Part shown: piece after piece, positions 6,128-9,613 of the stretch
How positions within the stretch are numbered: the first letter of the stretch is position 1
Layout of the letters: every line of letters begins with the position of its first letter
DNA from: Prevotella sp. CAG:1185
GTDB lineage: Bacteria; Bacteroidota; Bacteroidia; Bacteroidales; Bacteroidaceae
NCBI GenBank assembly: GCA_000436695.1
Contig: HF992595.1
Location: forward strand, 12,897 to 22,509
Direction: 5' to 3'
DNA: 9,613 bases
Notes under the pieces: model-generated
Told to the model about the DNA's origin: nothing
What the model saw: the letters and a program-made list of their open reading frames with translations, nothing else
Databases searched by the model: none
Translations under genes and position numbers: made by a program

Positions 6128-7276
6128 ATGAACCGAAGGATAAAACATGTTTGGACAATAAGCATAGTGGCAATGGCGGCAATATTCGCCATGGAGGCTT
6201 ACTGGCTATATAACCAATACGAATACAGCAGCATGGTCAAGGCTGAAGAAATGAAGGAAGCCTGCGCTAAGGCGTTTGAAACCGAGAAGAACATAAGAAT
6301 TGACAAATATGGCGACATAATTGACAAATATGACGACATGATTGACAAATATGACGACATAATTAACAAATATGACGACATAAAATATAATAACAGCAAC
6401 GTAAAAATGCTGATTGTGCTGCAGATAGGCCAAAGCGTGAAAAAGAGAAAAGAGAAAAACAAGCCGGTGAAATCGACAATAAGATACACCCTGCCCGACA
6501 CTAAAAAGAAGTTGAGTGTGAAGAATATCGACATGAGCGAAGGCGTGGAAATGGCGTCAAGGTACATGGTCTCGCAGAACAGACGGTTCGACCGCAGCAC
6601 ATTCGACTCGCTGCTGTATGCGGCAGAGGGCATAAAAACCGACAGTTTCAGGTTTGTCAAAACAAACCGGTGCATGATAAAGCCAACATTCAGCGTGAGC
6701 GGAGGACTAAGCAAGACGCTGCACATGAGATATTCGACCAATCCACTTGAAATGGAGGCCGTTGAAATGACCATCCCCATACCTGTGTCGCAGACGCTGA
6801 AACTGATGATCTGGAAGTTTGCCGCAAGCGTGGTGCTGCTCGTAATACTGGGCTTCTGCATGATGTATCAGATAAAGACGATAATGATTCAGCGCCGCAT
6901 AAACGCCATAAGGCACGAGTTCATGAAGAACATGATTTATGAGATGAAGCAGCCCCCGGAAACCTCCGACGACGACACCACGGCAATAAAGATTGGCTCA
7001 ACGTTGTTTTTCTACGAGCTCAACGAGCTTCGCCACGGCAACGAGAAGGTTATCATCACCAGCCGTCAGGCAGAACTGCTGCGCATACTTGCCGAGAATC
7101 TGAACAAGGTGGTGGGGCGCGAAGTGCTGCTTAAAGAGGTGTGGGGCGACGACTCCTACTCTAACTCCATGGCGCTCAACGTGCAGATAACCTATCTGCG
7201 CAGGGCACTGAAGAGCGACTCATCGCTGAGCATCGAAGCAATAATAAGAAAGGGATATGTGCTGAAGGATAAATAA
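6128..7276 (+). CDS. Membrane-anchored OmpR-type winged-helix regulator with kinase-like sensor region
   Basis: A 382-residue one-component regulator. A membrane segment at 9-28 is followed by YWLYNQYEY and a periplasmic region at about 29-226, a second membrane segment at about 227-247, then the cytoplasmic part. Residues 253-276 resemble the linker and H-box of Bacteroidota histidine kinases, but RHEFMKNMIYEMKQP (262-276) has Tyr271 where the phosphorylated His should be. No ATP-binding domain follows. Instead a complete OmpR-type DNA-binding domain fills 288-380 (LTS-like ITSRQAELLRIL, VVGREVLLKEVWG, recognition helix ALNVQITYLRRAL, wing RKGYVL). It probably senses a periplasmic or membrane signal and acts on DNA directly, in the manner of ToxR or CadC. 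Residues 58-85 are four copies of a seven-residue unit. It is divergent from the GLPGLI-barrel operon, its likely target. Confidence 0.88.
   Translation: MNRRIKHVWTISIVAMAAIFAMEAYWLYNQYEYSSMVKAEEMKEACAKAFETEKNIRIDKYGDIIDKYDDMIDKYDDIINKYDDIKYNNSNVKMLIVLQIGQSVKKRKEKNKPVKSTIRYTLPDTKKKLSVKNIDMSEGVEMASRYMVSQNRRFDRSTFDSLLYAAEGIKTDSFRFVKTNRCMIKPTFSVSGGLSKTLHMRYSTNPLEMEAVEMTIPIPVSQTLKLMIWKFAASVVLLVILGFCMMYQIKTIMIQRRINAIRHEFMKNMIYEMKQPPETSDDDTTAIKIGSTLFFYELNELRHGNEKVIITSRQAELLRILAENLNKVVGREVLLKEVWGDDSYSNSMALNVQITYLRRALKSDSSLSIEAIIRKGYVLKDK
6299..6382 (+). repeat. Four tandem 21-bp units encoding IDKYDDI-like heptads
   Basis: Units at 6299-6319, 6320-6340, 6341-6361 and 6362-6382 share the core TTGACAAATATGACGACAT with one to a few differences. 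They encode IDKYGDI, IDKYDDM, IDKYDDI and INKYDDI (residues 58-85 of the regulator). Because 21 is divisible by three, gain or loss of units keeps the frame. Hydrophobic or aromatic residues at the first, fourth and seventh places suggest a helical or coiled-coil stalk next to the first membrane segment. Confidence 0.92.
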
Positions 7277-7337
7277 AAACAGCTATACCAACGCATGAAA
7301 CCGCAAAAGCCGACGGCAAAGCGGCAATATATAACAT

Positions 7338-7388
7338 AAAAAAATCTGCCGCAAGACAGCCTCATCAGGGCTAAAGTCTTACGGCAGA
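7338..7388 (-). terminator. Rho-independent terminator of the glsA-glsB operon
   Basis: Arms at 7345-7357 and 7376-7388 (TCTGCCG...GAC against GTC...CGGCAGA) pair over 13 positions with one mismatch, and AGCC/GGCT extends the stem inward. Read on the minus strand, the stem is followed by seven T (7344-7338). It begins about 28 bases past the glsB stop. It may also slow plus-strand transcription from the regulator, but no T-run follows on that side. Confidence 0.85.
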
Positions 7389-7416
7389 AAAATTTTGTGT
7401 ATGTTCAATATCAGAT

Positions 7417-8406
7417 TTATTTCTCTTTATAAATTATATTGTTGGCTCCTGAAGTGATATTCAGCGCCTCGGGATGCTCCTTTATGAACGAGTCGATGTG
7501 GCGGATGCGCTTCTCCTCAAGTATCTCGTCAACAGCGATAAGGATACCAGTCTCCTCAACATCACCGAAACCATAGTTGATGGCTGTGCCGAACATCTTC
7601 ATCGTAGGACTAAGGCCCATGTATGCGTTAACCAGCGGCGGAATGTTGTATCCCAGCTTGCGCACCTCGCGGTTAAGTATACGGTAGTCGTCCTTGAACG
7701 AGTCCTCGCAGAACAGCTGCTCCAGCTCCTTCTCGTCGGTCTCAATTTTCAGCGGCTTCATCGGTATAATCAGATTGTCAGGATCGTTGAAGTGCTTCTT
7801 AAGGAAATACAGAATCATGTCGCGGCCCTTACGCACGTATGAAGGATACATCGTCATTTTGCCGAAGAAATACTTGACGTTGGGCATCACAACGGTGAGC
7901 GCACCCAGTCCGTCCCACAGGTTGTCGAGCGCAAAAAGGCTCTTGGCACCCATCTTTGAGCTTTGATATTCGAGAGATACGAACGAACGTCCAAGTTCAA
8001 TGGTCTGAGGCATATAGTCCTTCATGAACTTCTCTGAGAAATGAAACATGTGTCCCGTTGCAAGTATTGGCTGTCCGTGTTCGTCAAGGTCGACGTCGGT
8101 TCCCAGAATATAACGGTATCCGCCGATAATCTCCTCAGCCTCCGGGTTCCATACGATAAGCTGCTTGTAGCAGTTGTCCATCGTGTCAAACTCGTCTATA
8201 TCCATGCTCTTGCCCGTGCCGCCGCCTGCCTCGCGGAATGCCATCTCACGCAGACGTCCAATTTCCTTCATAACGTTGGGCGAATTGTGAGCCGTTATAA
8301 TATAAATCTCGTTGTTACTCTTATTAGTCATTCTGAGTTGACGCTCAGGCGTAAGCTCACTTTTGAGCAGCTCTTTGTCTATCGGCTGGATTATCTCTTG
8401 TTCCAT
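7417..8406 (-). CDS. glsB: GNAT-type acyltransferase, glycine N-acyltransferase of glycine lipid synthesis
   Basis: A 329-residue cytoplasmic or membrane-associated enzyme of the OlsB-like/hemolysin-type GNAT group. By homology to the characterised Bacteroides GlsB, it should transfer a 3-hydroxyacyl chain to the amino group of glycine, giving commendamide-type N-acylglycine. Visible family features are REMAFREAGGGTG (53-65), EEIIGGYRYILG (91-102, the GNAT acetyl-CoA/acyl-carrier strand region), the hallmark ELGRSFVSLEYQ (137-148), YFFGKMTMYPSY (179-190), and the C-terminal block PPLVNAYMGL (256-265) to GDVEETGILI (281-290). Start at 8406 is the natural family start; there is no Shine-Dalgarno. 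It lies 59 bases after glsA on the same strand and precedes the operon terminator. OlsB homologues that use ornithine are similar, so glycine as substrate is inferred from phylum and neighbour, not from a residue I can point to. Confidence 0.85.
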   Translation of the reverse strand: MEQEIIQPIDKELLKSELTPERQLRMTNKSNNEIYIITAHNSPNVMKEIGRLREMAFREAGGGTGKSMDIDEFDTMDNCYKQLIVWNPEAEEIIGGYRYILGTDVDLDEHGQPILATGHMFHFSEKFMKDYMPQTIELGRSFVSLEYQSSKMGAKSLFALDNLWDGLGALTVVMPNVKYFFGKMTMYPSYVRKGRDMILYFLKKHFNDPDNLIIPMKPLKIETDEKELEQLFCEDSFKDDYRILNREVRKLGYNIPPLVNAYMGLSPTMKMFGTAINYGFGDVEETGILIAVDEILEEKRIRHIDSFIKEHPEALNITSGANNIIYKEK

Positions 8407-8465
8407 CTTATAAAAAATTAAGAGGTTTGTTTGTTGATGTATCTCTGTTTTTTAAACCTGTTTCA

Positions 8466-9293
8466 CTATAATTTGTACACCTCGTCCTGCACATACTGCG
8501 CCCACTGTGCCGGTGTTCTCGATTTGTCGAATGTCTGCCACGGAATAGGCTTGCCTATGGCTATGCGGAACGACTTGTGCACGTTCTTATACATCTCGTC
8601 GACCAGAAAGAGCATAGCGATGTTGAACTTTATGCCCAATGCCTTGCAGATGTTGGCAAGAGTGTAGAAGAAATCGGAGTTGCGCCCGCCGAAATGGATG
8701 GGCACCACGTCGCGGTGAGTTTCAACACTCTTCGTGATAAATGTCTTTTTCCAGGGCAGGTCGTGTATCTTTCCGTTGATCCGGCGCGAACAAAGGCCTG
8801 CCGGAAACATAAGCATGTGGTTGTCGCTCCTGAAACCAGACTCGACCATGGCCGGAAAACTGCGGCTCTGCGACCCCGTCTTGTTTATAGGTATGCACAG
8901 CGGGGCAAGGCCCGGAAGATTCATGAGCAGGTCGTTAACCAGATAGCGGAACTTGCCGTCGTAATGGCGACCGATGACTGCGCCTAGCGCAACGCCGTCT
9001 TCACCGCCGAGCGGATGGTTGCTCACAAAGGTGTAAAGCTTTCCGTCATTCTTGTCGGGCAGGTTCTCCTTGCCGACAATATCGAGCGTCATGTCAAGAT
9101 AGCGCATGCAGTCCTCAAGCCATTCGACTCCTGTAAGATTGCGACTGTCCCAAAGATATTTGTTGACTTCGTCCTGATGTACGATATGCTTAAGCCATTT
9201 AACCAAAGGCGCAGGCACATACTTGGCCTTGCTGCCCATCTTACTTTTAAGAATATCGTTGATGTCAATCGTCTTCTCTGTGATACTATTCAT
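8466..9293 (-). CDS. glsA: PlsC-like O-acyltransferase of glycine lipid synthesis
   Basis: A 275-residue membrane-associated lysophospholipid-acyltransferase-family protein. By homology to Bacteroides GlsA, it adds the second, ester-linked acyl chain to the hydroxyl of N-acylglycine, completing glycine lipid. The catalytic motif is NHPLGGEDG (92-100, His93 and Asp99); it has five residues between His and Asp rather than the four of classical PlsC, as is usual in this hemolysin-like subgroup. The substrate-binding block is FPAGLCSRR (163-171), and VVPIHFGGRNSDFF (196-209) is the fourth family block. The start at 9293 (MNSITEK) is chosen over a TTG at 9317 because that codon overlaps the candidate -7 box. 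It is the first gene of a two-gene unit with glsB. Flavobacterial relatives carry both activities in one fused protein; here they are separate. A general 1-acylglycerol-phosphate acyltransferase is less likely, given the partner. Confidence 0.83.
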   Translation of the reverse strand: MNSITEKTIDINDILKSKMGSKAKYVPAPLVKWLKHIVHQDEVNKYLWDSRNLTGVEWLEDCMRYLDMTLDIVGKENLPDKNDGKLYTFVSNHPLGGEDGVALGAVIGRHYDGKFRYLVNDLLMNLPGLAPLCIPINKTGSQSRSFPAMVESGFRSDNHMLMFPAGLCSRRINGKIHDLPWKKTFITKSVETHRDVVPIHFGGRNSDFFYTLANICKALGIKFNIAMLFLVDEMYKNVHKSFRIAIGKPIPWQTFDKSRTPAQWAQYVQDEVYKL

Positions 9294-9314
9294 GCTTTCG
9301 ATACTAACTCTATG

Positions 9315-9322
9315 CAAAAATA
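9315..9322 (-). promoter_or_regulatory. Candidate -7 box of the glsA-glsB operon
   Basis: The minus strand reads TATTTTTG, an exact TAnnTTTG match, predicting a start near 9308 and a leader of about 15 bases before the glsA ATG. A TTTTTG lies upstream (9340-9335) but too close for a standard -33 element. Confidence 0.5.
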
Positions 9323-9613
9323 ACTCAAGTTTTTCAAAAACTTTCTTATTTTCCGGAAAAATATTAGTTTTTTCTCACTTTTGTAACAAAAAACAAATAA
9401 ATTGCAACCAAAATCCAAATCGGGCAAGTGTAAGCCGTAATATATATGACAATGGAAATTTAATAGTATGCTGAAAAATATTCTTACACATTGCTGCCGG
9501 TAGCCCGAGCCTTATGACATATTCACAATTTGGCTGATGAAAAACTCAAGAATATTTATTCATCACGATCTGTTCCTTTTTATATAATTTTAATGAATGT
9601 CCGCAAGTTGCCA
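9323..9613. other. AT-rich non-coding DNA upstream of glsA
   Basis: No supportable gene is seen up to the window end. There is a 7-bp dyad (TGATGAA at 9535-9541 with TTCATCA at 9559-9565) followed by a T-rich stretch, and another 7-bp dyad (GTGTAAG at 9428-9434 with CTTACAC at 9483-9489). Either could belong to control of glsA or of an unseen gene to the right. Confidence 0.5.

Noticed and set aside
6199..6861. 220-codon open frame antisense to the regulator
   Set aside because: Low-complexity, Ser/Leu/Tyr-rich translation created largely by the tandem repeat and the strand opposite a well-supported gene.
7301..7324. CCGC/GCGG dyad as a plus-strand terminator of the regulator gene
   Set aside because: Short, interrupted stem with no following T-run.
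8423..8459. AGGTTT/AAACCT dyad between glsA and glsB
   Set aside because: A 6-bp AT-rich stem with a 25-base loop in a short operon spacer is within chance expectation.

Overview
The window looks like chromosomal DNA of a Bacteroidota (Bacteroidales) bacterium, most likely Prevotella or a close relative. The reasons are the GLPGLI-family protein beside a carboxypeptidase-regulatory-domain/TonB-receptor-like barrel protein, a separate pair of glycine-lipid acyltransferases, the lack of Shine-Dalgarno sequences before most starts, and exact TAnnTTTG boxes (the Bacteroidota -7 consensus) ahead of five transcription units. Genus is inference; no rRNA or other marker gene is present.

Layout. Bases 1-762: the first 17 codons of a secreted protein and dut (dUTPase) on the minus strand, then a divergent control region with two facing -7 boxes and a GC-rich dyad in the dut leader. 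Bases 763-2200: dgt (dGTPase) on the plus strand and its terminator. Bases 2201-2497: no gene, but a tandem array of degenerate 22-bp palindromic units. Bases 2498-5903: a minus-strand operon of a GLPGLI protein followed by a TonB-receptor-like outer membrane protein whose reading frame is broken by one in-frame TAG, 93 codons before its natural end. Bases 5904-6127: a divergent control region with four phased TATTAC/T hexamers. Bases 6128-7276: a membrane-anchored OmpR-type DNA-binding protein on the plus strand. Bases 7338-9293: a minus-strand glsA-glsB operon ending in a terminator. Bases 9294-9613: promoter and AT-rich non-coding DNA.

How the genes may work together. dut and dgt both act on deoxynucleotide pools: dUTPase keeps uracil out of DNA and supplies dUMP, and dGTPase hydrolyses dGTP. 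Their divergent arrangement could allow joint control. GlsB and GlsA are expected to N-acylate and then O-acylate glycine to make glycine lipids of the cell envelope.

The most interesting part is 2498-7276. A one-component regulator with two membrane segments keeps a degenerate histidine-kinase H-box (Tyr in place of the phospho-accepting His) joined directly to a winged-helix domain. It is transcribed away from a GLPGLI/outer-membrane-barrel pair, and direct repeats with 11-12 bp spacing, the geometry used by OmpR-family proteins, lie between them. This looks like a transmembrane sensing and envelope-export or uptake cassette. In this strain the barrel component appears to have been recently inactivated, unless the TAG is a sequencing error or is read through.
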